DNA from: Aestuariivivens marinum
GTDB taxonomy: Bacteria > Bacteroidota > Bacteroidia > Flavobacteriales > Flavobacteriaceae
Direction: 5' to 3'
DNA length: 64,000 nucleotides
NCBI RefSeq assembly: GCF_022662175.1
Contig: NZ_JAKMCR010000003.1
Coordinates: 1-64,000, forward strand
In this document: piece after piece, positions 1 through 8,770 of the stretch
How positions within the stretch are numbered: the stretch's first letter is position 1
Layout of the letters: each line of letters opens with the position of its first letter
Notes under the pieces: generated by a model
What the model was told of the DNA's origin: nothing
What the model saw: only the letters and a program-made list of their open reading frames with translations
The model's database searches: none
Translations under genes and position numbers: made by a program

Positions 1-376
1 GGTTCAGTAGTAGGCGTAATCACAGGATCACATAACGAGTGTGGCGGTAGCTATACCGAGACTTGGACTTATGTAGATGATTGTGAGCGTGAGATCAGCC
101 ATAGCAGAACAATAACCGTAGACCCAGCGCCACAAGCAGCGTTTGTGGAGATGCCAGGAGACACGAGCATGGCTTGCGACGATGCACCACCAAGTGGCAC
201 AAGCTTAGGCTACAGCAATGGAGCTACAACAGGAGCTTGCGAAATCAGTGGTTCAGTAGTAGGCGTAATCACAGGATCACATAACGAGTGTGGCGGTAGC
301 TATACCGAGACTTGGACTTATGTAGATGATTGTGAGCGTGAGATCAGCCATAGCAGAACAATAACCGTAGACCCAG
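1..376 (+). repeat. Tandem 249-bp coding repeat (two copies visible)
   Basis: Bases 1-127 recur without change at 250-376, a period of 249 bp (83 codons). The first difference is at 128 versus 377 (c to t). The array probably continues upstream of the window. Nucleotide identity rather than just protein similarity suggests recent unequal exchange or gene conversion in the adhesin gene. Confidence 0.9.
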
Positions 377-1662
377 TGCCAGCGGCCAGTTTTGATAGTA
401 TAGATGATATTAATATCTACTGTGAGGATTTAGGTTCTTTCACACCTGGAAGTTTATCTTATAGCAATGGAGCTGGAACGAACGCTTGTGACATCAGCGG
501 TTCGGTAATGGGCATAGCAGATCCATTTGACGGAAACTGTGGACAGTTTGATGTTCATTTCAGTTATACTGATGAATGTGGTAGAACGATAACAGCAACT
601 CAAGTAGTTACAGTTATAGATGAAACTGCACCAGTAATTACTTGTCCAGAACCGATGACTATTTGTAATGATGGCTTCCCAGCCGAGTTAACCGCAAGTT
701 GGACAGATAATTGTTTAGACGGAGGAACATTAACAGCTGGACCAACAAACATTAGGTATCGTGAAGATATGTGTGCTGAGTTAGCAGATTATGTGTTTAC
801 AGTATCAGATGGTTGCGGTAATGAAACTACTGAAACCTGTACTGTAACTAGAGAGTTTGATAAGTACGACAATTGTGAAACAGCCTTTGCTATGGATATG
901 GAAACAGCGAGCTGTTTTATTCCTGACTTTAAACGTTGGGGATGGACTAATGCTTATGACGAAGGTGATTCTTCTGAATTGCCATTATATGCAGGAGCAG
1001 CACATTGTGACTATGAGAACAAAGGAACACTCGTTGGTAGTGTTACTGTAGATTATTCTATAGAAGGAGAAATCACGGTTACCTATAACATCAATGAAGG
1101 CTATGGTATGAAGGAGGCTCATGTGTATGTAGGTTGTGATATGTATCCAGAAAAGAATGGAACACCAACGGTGGCACCAGGTCAATATACCTTTAACTCA
1201 GGGTCATTAGATAACTCTAATGGTATATCTGTTACCTTCAATGATGTCTATGGTTCAGTTTATGTAATTGCTCACGCTGTGACTTGTGAAGAGCTATGTA
1301 AGTGTAGCGACAGACCATGGACTGATGATGGAAATACTTATAATGTTGACTTAGGAATCAATTGTGGAGGCGAAGCAAAAATGGCTTCTACTAAAGATGT
1401 TGACTTTACAGCCTATCCAGTACCATTCGATCAGGAAGTGAATATTAAGTATTCATTTGATTACGATACCGATGTTAATATTGAAGTATTCGATATGAAA
1501 GGTGCGTTAATCAGAAAAGCTGAGAATACGCAATATATTAAAGGCACTGTGGAAACGGCTAAGTTGGATCTTTCAAGGACAGATAACCAAATGTTCTTTG
1601 TAAGACTATCAACTAATAAAGGTACTGCTGTTAAGAAAATAGTATCTTATAGTCCACAATAA
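1..1662 (+). CDS. T9SS-sorted repetitive surface adhesin, 3' part
   Basis: The frame is open from base 1, so the gene begins upstream of the window; about 553 residues are visible. The protein is built of Cys-rich, Ig-like/HYR-like beta repeats of about 83 residues (motifs GYSNGA, ACDISGS, DECGR). They are followed by a non-repetitive domain and a C-terminal segment (about 90 residues, with AYPVPF, VFDMKGALIRK and a final FFVRLSTNKGTAVKKIV) typical of a type A T9SS sorting domain. It should cross the outer membrane by type IX secretion and be anchored or released at the surface, probably for adhesion or gliding-related contact. The first two visible repeats share 127 identical bases, a sign of recent duplication. 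The gene ends at a strong bidirectional hairpin. Ligand unknown. Confidence 0.85.
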   Translation, partial: GSVVGVITGSHNECGGSYTETWTYVDDCEREISHSRTITVDPAPQAAFVEMPGDTSMACDDAPPSGTSLGYSNGATTGACEISGSVVGVITGSHNECGGSYTETWTYVDDCEREISHSRTITVDPVPAASFDSIDDINIYCEDLGSFTPGSLSYSNGAGTNACDISGSVMGIADPFDGNCGQFDVHFSYTDECGRTITATQVVTVIDETAPVITCPEPMTICNDGFPAELTASWTDNCLDGGTLTAGPTNIRYREDMCAELADYVFTVSDGCGNETTETCTVTREFDKYDNCETAFAMDMETASCFIPDFKRWGWTNAYDEGDSSELPLYAGAAHCDYENKGTLVGSVTVDYSIEGEITVTYNINEGYGMKEAHVYVGCDMYPEKNGTPTVAPGQYTFNSGSLDNSNGISVTFNDVYGSVYVIAHAVTCEELCKCSDRPWTDDGNTYNVDLGINCGGEAKMASTKDVDFTAYPVPFDQEVNIKYSFDYDTDVNIEVFDMKGALIRKAENTQYIKGTVETAKLDLSRTDNQMFFVRLSTNKGTAVKKIVSYSPQ

Positions 1663-1692
1663 CAATAGAATAATAAACATTCATTTTAAATT

Positions 1693-1725
1693 AAAAAGAG
1701 AGCCGCTTATAGCGGCTCTTTTTGA
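1693..1725. terminator. Bidirectional intrinsic terminator
   Basis: A 9-bp GC-rich stem (AGAGCCGCT, 1699-1707; complement 1711-1719) with a 3-nt loop, flanked by A5 on the left and T5 on the right. It works in either direction and lies between the convergent adhesin gene and the minus-strand gene ending at 1733. Confidence 0.9.
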
Positions 1726-1732
1726 TATTCGA

Positions 1733-2557
1733 TTAGTGCTTAATGAATTTTATTGAACGACTTCCATCTTCAAAACCAACGCGTGCAATGTATACACCAT
1801 CTTTAAATGTTGAAAGATTCAATGTTTCTTCATAACCTATTAACTTTTTAGAGAATACTTTTTTACCTAAAATATTGAATATTTCAACATTGTTTATAGC
1901 TTTAGTTGACGATTTAAGAGTTAACACGTCATTATCCCTATTATAATAATGTTTAAATGAATTGTTATCAAGATCTTCCATTCCTAGTGACCCAGCAGTT
2001 GTAATTGATAATTCATCAATATTAATGGCGGATTGATCAGTAGTATTATGATGTCTAAATGCGACATAGACCATGTTACCTGCTAAGCTAGAAATATCAA
2101 TATCTCGATTTACAAAAACTCCAGCTCCACCAACTTCGTCAGTATACTCACTTCGTTGAACTGGACTGGACATAAAATCATTAATTTGGTTACCAGTGGC
2201 CGCAAAAACAGTATAATATTCATGTGCTGCATAGGACAATTCACCTCTCACTTTCCAAGTAAGTGTAATATTATCACCAGGAGCAAACGATGTTAGATCT
2301 ATGGCATGAGACTTCACCCAGTTATCTGGTGTTAAATTAGAAAAGGAATAAGAAGCAATTACTTTATGTCCACCATAATATGAAGAAAACTCCCACCAAG
2401 ACCAACTATTACTATCCCCATCTTGGTCTTCTATATCCCAGCATACATTAATTACATCTGTATCAAAGGTTTCTAATACAGGAAGAGTGTCGTCACATTG
2501 AGCATTTAAATAAAAATTTACACCTGTAATGCAAATTAATAGTAATAATCTTTTCAT
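1733..2557 (-). CDS. Secreted choice-of-anchor J-type protein with T9SS sorting domain
   Basis: A 274-residue protein with an N-terminal signal peptide (MKRLLLLICITGVNFYLNAQ). The body has the pattern of the cleaved-adhesin/choice-of-anchor J beta-sandwich: FDTD, CWDIEDQDGDSNSWSWW, NWVKSHAIDL, and a late VYVAFRHHN. The last ~75 residues look like a T9SS type A sorting domain (NNVEIFNILGKKVFSKKL, then YIARVGFEDGSRSIKFIKH). The ATG at 2557 is preferred over an upstream TTG two codons earlier because the signal peptide starts cleanly there. Convergent with the adhesin. The family is often found on secreted peptidases and adhesins; no catalytic domain is visible, so a binding role is inferred. 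Confidence 0.8.
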   Translation of the reverse strand: MKRLLLLICITGVNFYLNAQCDDTLPVLETFDTDVINVCWDIEDQDGDSNSWSWWEFSSYYGGHKVIASYSFSNLTPDNWVKSHAIDLTSFAPGDNITLTWKVRGELSYAAHEYYTVFAATGNQINDFMSSPVQRSEYTDEVGGAGVFVNRDIDISSLAGNMVYVAFRHHNTTDQSAINIDELSITTAGSLGMEDLDNNSFKHYYNRDNDVLTLKSSTKAINNVEIFNILGKKVFSKKLIGYEETLNLSTFKDGVYIARVGFEDGSRSIKFIKH

Positions 2558-3435
2558 AATCAAGTAGGTTATATTCTAGGTAAAGTTATAAAATATTAAC
2601 ATTTAAACGAATAAAAGTGATTTTAATCGATAAAATGTTTTAATTTGTAGGATTAAGAATATAAATATATGCATTTTATCGAGAAATAAACCTACATATA
2701 CGTAAAAGTTAACAAGTTAGATGTTAGCTAATTAAGCTTTTTTGAACAAAATTGCAGTCATTTTAGAATAGAGACATTGGAAATAATTCCTATATAGCTA
2801 GTGTATGGCTTAAGTATGGATAGTGTATGGATAGTGCATGACATTAGTGCAAGTTATTTTTATAAGACTGAGATAAACCCCGTTCTATTACAAGTAATAT
2901 CCTCGTAAGCCTAGATTTTTTAGCTTGGTTTACCCTGAGCGCAGTCGAAGGGTTTTTATCAATGGAAAAGTAGGGAACAAATAACTAAGTACTCAATAGT
3001 TCCTTAAATCTTATCACTATCAAATAGGAGTCTAATTAATTGGAAAATTGAGCTTAATATAGAATCTAAATACTTCCCGTTTTACATTTTGACAATATAT
3101 CAGTAATGTAATTGCATGATCTTAATCTTCATAATAAAATTGAATATTGCTTATTAGTAATAAGTTGCGTTCTGTCATTCAGAACGAAGCAAAGCGTAGT
3201 GAAGAATCTTTTGATTTTCAAAGAGATTCCTCCTTTTGTCGGAATGACAAAATCTAATTTTACTGCATTATAGCATATTCAGTATATTCCATATTAGAAT
3301 GATTTGACTTAAAATATTACTGATTCACAACAAAAAGTGGTATAAAAAGGAGTATTATTTGGCTAAAGATGAAATTTAATTAGGCTCTTAAATAATTTTA
3401 CTTCCATTCATTCTTTAAAAACCTTTTAAAGGTGT
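2558..3435. other. Non-coding stretch with dispersed repeats
   Basis: About 880 bases without a credible gene. It holds: short direct repeats TAGTGTATGG (about 2799-2840); a conserved-looking block ACCCTGAGCGCAGTCGAAGGG split over 2932-2952, which resembles a dispersed element common in flavobacterial genomes; and the first copy of a ~150-bp repeat at 3140-3290. No tRNA-like fold or promoter is convincing apart from the box just before the helicase. Confidence 0.6.
3140..3290. repeat. Dispersed palindromic repeat, copy 1
   Basis: The core runs from TGTCATTC (3173-3180) to GGAATGACA (3241-3249). These ends are complementary, and the interior (GAACGAAGCAAAGCGTAGTG, AAGAATCT ... AGATTCCTCC) folds on itself. 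Similarity with copy 2 (5243-5393) extends beyond the core into both flanks (TTATTAGTAATAA on the left; TGCATTAT, TATTC on the right), in the same orientation. No open frame. It resembles the GTCATTCTGAACG...GGAATGACA repeats widespread in Flavobacteriia. Confidence 0.85.
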
Positions 3436-3443
3436 TATTTTTG
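3436..3443 (+). promoter_or_regulatory. Promoter -7 box of the helicase gene
   Basis: TATTTTTG matches the Bacteroidota -7 consensus TAnnTTTG and is 18 nt before the ATG at 3462. It lies just downstream of a GTG (3432) that would otherwise extend the frame, so the GTG is probably not a start. No clear -33 TTG is visible. Confidence 0.6.
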
Positions 3444-3461
3444 CACATTACAATTTTATTT

Positions 3462-5015
3462 ATGGGTGTTTCAACATTTGAACTAGAAGAACGCAAAACA
3501 GGTAAGGATTTATACAGTTACCAGAAGGGAGCAATAAATAAAATTTTTAAGGCTTTTGAAGAGTCTCCAGAAGACTATCACTTGTTATACCAATTACCCA
3601 CTGGAGGCGGAAAGACGGTAATTTTTTCTGAGATTGTTAGGCAATACCTAAAGCACCATAATAAAAAGGTTTTGGTGATGACCCACCGTATTGAGCTTTG
3701 CAAGCAAACCTCTAAAATGCTCACGGAGTTTGGAGTGGTTAATAAAGTGGTAGACAGTAAGGCCGATCTTAGTGATCAAGGTGAGTATAGTTGTTTTGTT
3801 GCCATGGTAGAAACCCTTAACAACCGTTTGAATGACGATAAACTGGATATCTCCGATATTGGATTAGTGATTATTGATGAGGCGCATTATAACTCGTTTA
3901 CCAAATTATTTAAGTTTTTTAGCCAGTCTTTTATTCTAGGTGTTACAGCAACACCCTTAAGCTCTAGTATTGAACTCCCTATGACCGATAATTATGACGA
4001 GCTTATAGTTGGGGAAAGTATAGAATCTTTAATACAAAATGGCTTTTTATCCCGTGCAGAAATGTATTCCTATAATGTGGGGTTAACCTCTTTGGTTGTT
4101 GGAGCCAATGGGGATTATACCGTTAAATCATCGGAAGATTTATATACAGCCGATGATATGTTGTCTAAACTTATACAGGCTTACGAAGAGCGTTCAAAAG
4201 GCAAGAAGACCTTAATTTTCAACAATGGTATCAACACCTCATTGTACGTTTACGAAACCTTTAGAAGGGCAGGATACAAAATTGCACACCTCGATAACAC
4301 CAATACCAAAAAGGAACGGGCCACGATCTTAAAATGGTTTAAAAACACCCCGGACGCCATTTTAACGTCAGTAAGTATTTTAACAACAGGGTTTGATGAA
4401 CCAACTGTTGAAAGTATTATTTTAAACAGGGCAACAAAGTCTTTAACGCTTTACTACCAGATGATTGGTAGAGGGTCGAGGGTATTAAAGAACAAAAACA
4501 CGTTTACGGTGGTAGATTTAGGAAATAATTTCCATCGTTTCGGCCCTTGGGGAGATAATCTGGATTGGCAACGCATCTTTAAGTCACCAAATTACTATTT
4601 AGATTCCCTTTTAAGTGACGAAGAGCTTGAAAGTAACTTCAGATATGAAATGCCAGATGAGTTGCGCGCTGAGTTTTCAAATTCTGAAGAGGTGTATTTC
4701 GATGTCCAAAAAACCTATGTAGATTGTATTAGAAAGGGTAAATCATCAAAAGCAGTATTAGAGCTATCCATAGAACAGCATGCTAAAATTTGTGTAGAAA
4801 ACAGTGAAGATGTATACGACGCGATTGCTTTGGCTAAAAAATTAGGGGATGATATTGACTTTAGAATAGGTAGGTATACAAAATGTATTAGTAAGAGTAC
4901 CTTTAATTTTGTGGAATGGCTTAAAGGGGATTACCGAAAAAAATTGAATGCCTATTTGCGGTTAAATTTCGATGATGTTTTTGAAATGGTTCATGGTTAT
5001 GCACCAAAAGACTAA
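3462..5015 (+). CDS. DEAD/DEAH-box helicase, RadD/SSL2-like
   Basis: A 517-residue superfamily 2 helicase. Visible motifs in order: a Q-tip-like YQKGAI, Walker A LPTGGGKT, motif Ib (MTHRIELCKQ), DEAH box (VIIDEAHYN), motif III (LGVTATP), then the second RecA domain with ILTTGFDEP and motif VI (QMIGRGSRV). The last ~150 residues are not a recognised domain. It should be an ATP-dependent DNA or RNA translocase; similarity to the RadD/YejH group suggests repair of DNA lesions, but this is inference. The ATG at 3462 is chosen because a promoter box lies between it and the earlier GTG. The gene stands alone, flanked on both sides by copies of the same dispersed repeat, with no restriction or defence partner next to it. 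Confidence 0.8.
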   Translation: MGVSTFELEERKTGKDLYSYQKGAINKIFKAFEESPEDYHLLYQLPTGGGKTVIFSEIVRQYLKHHNKKVLVMTHRIELCKQTSKMLTEFGVVNKVVDSKADLSDQGEYSCFVAMVETLNNRLNDDKLDISDIGLVIIDEAHYNSFTKLFKFFSQSFILGVTATPLSSSIELPMTDNYDELIVGESIESLIQNGFLSRAEMYSYNVGLTSLVVGANGDYTVKSSEDLYTADDMLSKLIQAYEERSKGKKTLIFNNGINTSLYVYETFRRAGYKIAHLDNTNTKKERATILKWFKNTPDAILTSVSILTTGFDEPTVESIILNRATKSLTLYYQMIGRGSRVLKNKNTFTVVDLGNNFHRFGPWGDNLDWQRIFKSPNYYLDSLLSDEELESNFRYEMPDELRAEFSNSEEVYFDVQKTYVDCIRKGKSSKAVLELSIEQHAKICVENSEDVYDAIALAKKLGDDIDFRIGRYTKCISKSTFNFVEWLKGDYRKKLNAYLRLNFDDVFEMVHGYAPKD

Positions 5016-5242
5016 TTAAATCAAAAATGAAAGTTTAGACGAAATACTTTCTTAATATACTTCAACCAAAAAGGGTTTCTATAAATAATAGATTTTACAA
5101 TTACCACTTATATTTTTGGGTATAAATAATATCTAAAGAATAGAATTCAACCTTAAAAAATAAGCGTACTTTTACCAAGTAAAATTTTATGTGTTAATTA
5201 TATTGTTTTTCAATGGTTACACGTAAACTTTGATGATTAAAA

Positions 5243-5393
5243 TTTGAATATCCGTTATTAGTAATAATTTACATTCTGTCATTCAGAACGAGCAAAGCGT
5301 AGTGAAGAATCTTTAGATTATCACATAGATTCTTCCTTTTGTTGGAATGACAAAACCCAATATTATTGCATTATGACACATTACAGATATTCA
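5243..5393. repeat. Dispersed palindromic repeat, copy 2
   Basis: Second copy of the element at 3140-3290, same orientation: TGTCATTC at 5277-5284, GGAATGACA at 5344-5352, with shared flanks. Together with 5016-5242 and 5394-5437 it fills the 422-base gap after the helicase; the rest of that gap is AT-rich and shows no gene. Confidence 0.85.
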
Positions 5394-5437
5394 AAGCATT
5401 TTGGTTTCATTATAATTTTTTTATTTGATTTTTTTAT

Positions 5438-6355
5438 ATGGAAGTATCTCGTAAAACAGTTAGCATAGTATTAGCATTTTTTGCTATTTATGTTATTTGG
5501 GGTTCAACGTATCTTTTGAATAAAATAGCAGTTGCTGAATTGCCTCCATTTAAATTGGCTGCTATAAGGTTTCTTGTAGCTGGTATTTTTATTTTTATAA
5601 TAGCTAAAATGCTCAAGGTTAATATATCCATCACCAGAGCTCAGCTTAAAAATACCATTATAGCAGGGTTTTTATTTTTAACTTTTGGTAATGGGGTGGT
5701 AGTATGGGCACTTAAATTTGTTGACAGTGGTTTTACGGCTTTGGAAATATCGGCACAACCTTTAGTGGTTCTTATTTTAATGTGGTTGCTACAGGGTAAA
5801 AAAATATCGGCTATGTCTTTTATAGGTGTGGTTTTAGGTTGTGTTGGAATATACCTTCTGGTTAGCCAGAAAGAACTAATAAGTCAAGAAAACCAAATTA
5901 TAGGGATGCTCATGATTTTTGTTTGTATGATTAGTTGGGCATATGGAAGTTTATTTGTGGGTAAAGCCGATTTGCCCTCAAATTACTTTGTTAATACTGG
6001 TTATCAAATGCTAACAGGAGGTATTATGTTGGTAATAGCCAGTTTGTGTTTTGGAGAAACTTGGACGTGGCCATCAGTATGGAGTACAAATGTACAATGG
6101 TCCATGCTTGGGCTTATAGTATTTGGTAGTATCATTGCTTTTACAGCCTTCAATTATTTGCTTAAAGTGGTTTCACCAGAAAAAGTATCAACCAATACCT
6201 ATGTCAATCCAATAATTGCGATGATTCTGGGCTGGTGGATTTTAGATGAACAAATTACTCTTCAGTCCATTATTGCGGCAGTTATTTTACTTACAGGAGT
6301 ATATTTCATCAATTCTAAACGTGTACTTACTAAACCAAGGGGTATAGGTAGGTAA
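5438..6355 (+). CDS. EamA/DMT-superfamily transporter
   Basis: A 305-residue inner-membrane protein with about ten hydrophobic segments in two EamA halves. The first half opens with VIWGSTYLLNKIAV, the classic EamA start, and PPFKLAAIRFLVAG. The second half begins around residue 150 (ISWAYGSLFVGK) and ends YVNPIIAMILGWWILDEQIT. The DMT superfamily exports or imports small metabolites such as amino acids or nucleotides; the substrate cannot be read from sequence. Monocistronic, with its own upstream gap. Confidence 0.88.
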   Translation: MEVSRKTVSIVLAFFAIYVIWGSTYLLNKIAVAELPPFKLAAIRFLVAGIFIFIIAKMLKVNISITRAQLKNTIIAGFLFLTFGNGVVVWALKFVDSGFTALEISAQPLVVLILMWLLQGKKISAMSFIGVVLGCVGIYLLVSQKELISQENQIIGMLMIFVCMISWAYGSLFVGKADLPSNYFVNTGYQMLTGGIMLVIASLCFGETWTWPSVWSTNVQWSMLGLIVFGSIIAFTAFNYLLKVVSPEKVSTNTYVNPIIAMILGWWILDEQITLQSIIAAVILLTGVYFINSKRVLTKPRGIGR

Positions 6356-6408
6356 AGAAAACATGTACTTTATAGAGCGTATTTATCAATATGTTGGGAC
6401 TGTAAATG

Positions 6409-6439
6409 TTTGCTGCCTAGTGACATCTTTGTACTTTTG
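6409..6439 (+). promoter_or_regulatory. Complete promoter of the GT9 gene
   Basis: TTTG (6409-6412), a 19-nt spacer, then TACTTTTG (6432-6439): a full match to the Bacteroidota housekeeping promoter TTTG-N19-21-TAnnTTTG. The expected transcript start is near 6445, about 28 nt before the ATG at 6473. The TTG inside the -33 element (6410) opens the reading frame by chance and is not the start codon. Confidence 0.8.
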
Positions 6440-6472
6440 CAAGCTAAAACAACCCTCTTTTTAATAACTAAA

Positions 6473-7522
6473 ATGACCTTTAAAAGACAAATTAACAGCA
6501 TAAGAAGGCGCATGATGCAGAGCATAACTAAAAATGTTGGAAGCTCATATAAAGCGCCTCAACCAGGATCTTTAAAAATTGAAGATATAAAAAAAGTGCT
6601 TATTGTAAGGCCTAATCACCGTTTGGGAAATCAATTATTGTTAACGCCGCTAGTACAAGAGGTTGTGAATACATTTCCTAATTGTAAAATAGATTTATTT
6701 GTAAAAGGTGGAGTAGCCTATCCAGTATTTCAAAATTATAATCAAATTGAACATATTATTCAGTTACCAAAGAAGCCTTTTAGCAATCTTTTAAAATATA
6801 TTGCTAAATGGTTTGGTTTAAGGCGTAGACGTTACGATTTAGTAATTAATGCAGATAAAAACTCGTCTTCTGGCCGGTTGCTTACTCAATTTAGTAATGC
6901 TAGGTTTAAGGTTTTTGGTGAGGTCCATGAAGATATTCAAAAAGAATATCCTGATTATCAGCATATATCTAAATATCCAGTCTATAATTTGAGGCGTTAT
7001 TTAAATTTGTCTGGTTTTGAAAAAACCACTAGTAATGTGCCTTTTTTAGATATTAAATTAAATGATGAAGAAATTGCTAATGGCAAAAAGATACTTAATG
7101 AACTAATTAAGAACGATAAAAAAACCATTTGTATTTATACCAATGCCACAGGGGCAAAATGTTATTCTGAAATGTGGTGGGAAGCATTTTACAATAGGCT
7201 GTTAAAGGAATATCCAAATTATAATATTGTTGAAATGTTGCCAATAGAAAATATTTCAAAGATTAATTTTAGGGCACCACATTTTTATAGTAAGGATATT
7301 AGGGAAATGGGAGCTATTATAAAAAACACCTCTATTTTTATCGCTGCCGATAATGGGGTTATGCATTTGGCAAGTGCTTCGTTAACTCCAACCATTGGAT
7401 TCTTTTCAGTAACCAATCCACTAGTATATGCACCTTACGGAAATAGGAGTAAGGCCTTTAATACCAATGAAACTAATATAGACGATTGGATTAATGCAGT
7501 AAGCGATATGCTAATTAATTAA
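6473..7522 (+). CDS. Glycosyltransferase family 9 (heptosyltransferase-like)
   Basis: A 349-residue GT-B fold enzyme. N-terminal half: KVLIVRPNHRLGNQLLLTPL, the GT9 opening with the G(D/N)xLL pattern, and VNTFPNCKIDLFVKGG. C-terminal half: ICIYTNATGAKCYSEMWWEAF (an equivalent of the heptosyltransferase HPGxxxxxKxW segment), MGAIIKNTSIFIAADNGVMHLASA, the conserved donor-binding D-x-G-x-M-H-L-A motif, and PTIGFFSVTNP. It should add a sugar to lipooligosaccharide or a related glycan at the cytoplasmic face of the inner membrane. The ATG at 6473 follows a complete promoter. Its stop codon overlaps the stop of the small minus-strand gene. Whether heptose is the donor is not known. Confidence 0.85.
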   Translation: MTFKRQINSIRRRMMQSITKNVGSSYKAPQPGSLKIEDIKKVLIVRPNHRLGNQLLLTPLVQEVVNTFPNCKIDLFVKGGVAYPVFQNYNQIEHIIQLPKKPFSNLLKYIAKWFGLRRRRYDLVINADKNSSSGRLLTQFSNARFKVFGEVHEDIQKEYPDYQHISKYPVYNLRRYLNLSGFEKTTSNVPFLDIKLNDEEIANGKKILNELIKNDKKTICIYTNATGAKCYSEMWWEAFYNRLLKEYPNYNIVEMLPIENISKINFRAPHFYSKDIREMGAIIKNTSIFIAADNGVMHLASASLTPTIGFFSVTNPLVYAPYGNRSKAFNTNETNIDDWINAVSDMLIN

Positions 7523-7791
7523 GCACTTTTGTTACGGTTAAAGGTTACACTGTCTTTAATATGTAATAAGTGATTAACAATAGCAGCCAATTCAAATTGA
7601 AGATATTGCTTGTTTTTCTTACTAAAGTTAGCAATCTCATGGGCATATAAAATTTCATGACCTTTTTTAACAGAGATAAAATAGCAATCGTCATCTGCAT
7701 TTAGCTTTACAGAACTTTTGTAGTTGCTTTCAAGTAATAACCAATAAGACAAACTGTTGATTTGATTGAATAAAGAAAAATTGGTATCCAT
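7519..7791 (-). CDS. Small conserved-looking hypothetical protein
   Basis: A 90-residue soluble protein starting ATG (7791), with no signal or membrane segment. Not recognised. The sequence has a mixed alpha/beta look (SVKKGHEILYAHEIANFSKK, then FELAAIVNHLLHIKDSV). The stop codons of this gene and the glycosyltransferase overlap tail to tail by four bases. Codon use and composition are like the neighbours. It could be a small adaptor or cold-shock-type housekeeping protein, but nothing in the context shows it. Confidence 0.55.
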   Translation of the reverse strand: MDTNFSLFNQINSLSYWLLLESNYKSSVKLNADDDCYFISVKKGHEILYAHEIANFSKKNKQYLQFELAAIVNHLLHIKDSVTFNRNKSA

Positions 7792-7968
7792 AATGATAGG
7801 TTTTTATGATTTGGTATTTTAAAGCTATTTCAAGATGTTTTTGAAAACAAAATTTATTGATAGACGACTTTAAATTTCGTTAAATAGTTGACTTTATGTT
7901 TTTTATCCCGTTGTTTACGTATTTTATCGATATCTGTAATATAATTTTTTAAAAGTCAATCGCTCTGT

Positions 7969-8001
7969 TGTTTATGGGGCACTAAAATCTTCTATATTTT
8001 G
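7969..8001 (+). promoter_or_regulatory. Promoter of the DUF4251 gene
   Basis: TTG (7969-7971), 21 nt, then TATATTTTG (7993-8001), a near match to TAnnTTTG with one extra T. It leaves a leader of roughly 25 nt before the ATG at 8034. Confidence 0.5.
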
Positions 8002-8033
8002 TAAATTAGATTTCTTTTAAAGATTTTAAATAA

Positions 8034-8579
8034 ATGAAACTTCCGTTAACATATATATTCATTGTTGTTATTATAATGTTTTCATGTTCGGCATCAAAAC
8101 ACGTAACAGATGAACAAAAAAGAGCTATGGAGATGCTATTGGAAAGCAGACAATTTAAAATTGAATCAAATTGGGCCTATCCTCAAGTTACCAATGCAGT
8201 ACAACAAGTTATGAATTCTGGTCTATTACAACCAGGGAGCAACTCAAGCGGCATTAACTTAATTGGTAATATTAATTTTTTAAAACTTTCAAATGATAGT
8301 ATTAGCTCTTATTTGCCTTTTTTTGGTGAACGTACAATGCTGGCTGGGTATGGCTCAAATGATGATGGGGTAATTAAACTTGAGGGGGTTATTAAAAATT
8401 ATAAGTCTACACATAACAAGGATGGCAGTTACAGCATCAACTTTGATGCAAAAGATGGGATAGAAGGATACAATGTGTTTTTAAGGGTATTCCCTAACCA
8501 AAAAACAGATTTATTACTTAACGGATCATTTAGATTACCAATTAGGTATTCTGGAATTATTAAGACAGTTACAGAATAG
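8034..8579 (+). CDS. DUF4251 lipoprotein
   Basis: A 181-residue protein with a lipoprotein signal (IMFSCSAS, lipidation at the Cys of FSC around residue 18). The rest fits DUF4251: an N-terminal helix (TDEQKRAMEMLLESRQFKIES), then NWAYPQV, INLIGNINFLKLSNDSISSYLPFFGERT and a closing SGSFRLPIRYSG-like stretch (here NGSFRLPIRYSG). It should be anchored in the outer or inner membrane on the periplasmic side. The family has no assigned biochemical role. It stands alone, with a promoter in front. Confidence 0.8.
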   Translation: MKLPLTYIFIVVIIMFSCSASKHVTDEQKRAMEMLLESRQFKIESNWAYPQVTNAVQQVMNSGLLQPGSNSSGINLIGNINFLKLSNDSISSYLPFFGERTMLAGYGSNDDGVIKLEGVIKNYKSTHNKDGSYSINFDAKDGIEGYNVFLRVFPNQKTDLLLNGSFRLPIRYSGIIKTVTE

Positions 8580-8770
8580 TCATTTATATTGTATTTGAAT
8601 ACAAATAAATTAGGTTAAAAAACCATTTTATCCGACGAACGAAAACCACTATTTTGACCATAATTAGGGATTTGTTCATTTCATCGTGTATTTTTAAAGT
8701 TCATGTGATTTTTTAGGTGTTAACGCATTGAAATATATAGTTTTAATGAACAATTGTAAATGTGTTTACC

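Noticed and set aside
1-376. CRISPR-like repeats
   Set aside because: The repeats are long, in frame and code for Ig-like protein domains; there are no short spacers.
3462-5015. Phage-defence helicase island
   Set aside because: No nuclease, methylase or other defence partner is adjacent; a repair-type helicase is the simpler reading.
3140-5393. Insertion sequence or composite transposon
   Set aside because: The repeats contain no transposase and are palindromic elements common in this family; the helicase is not a transposase.
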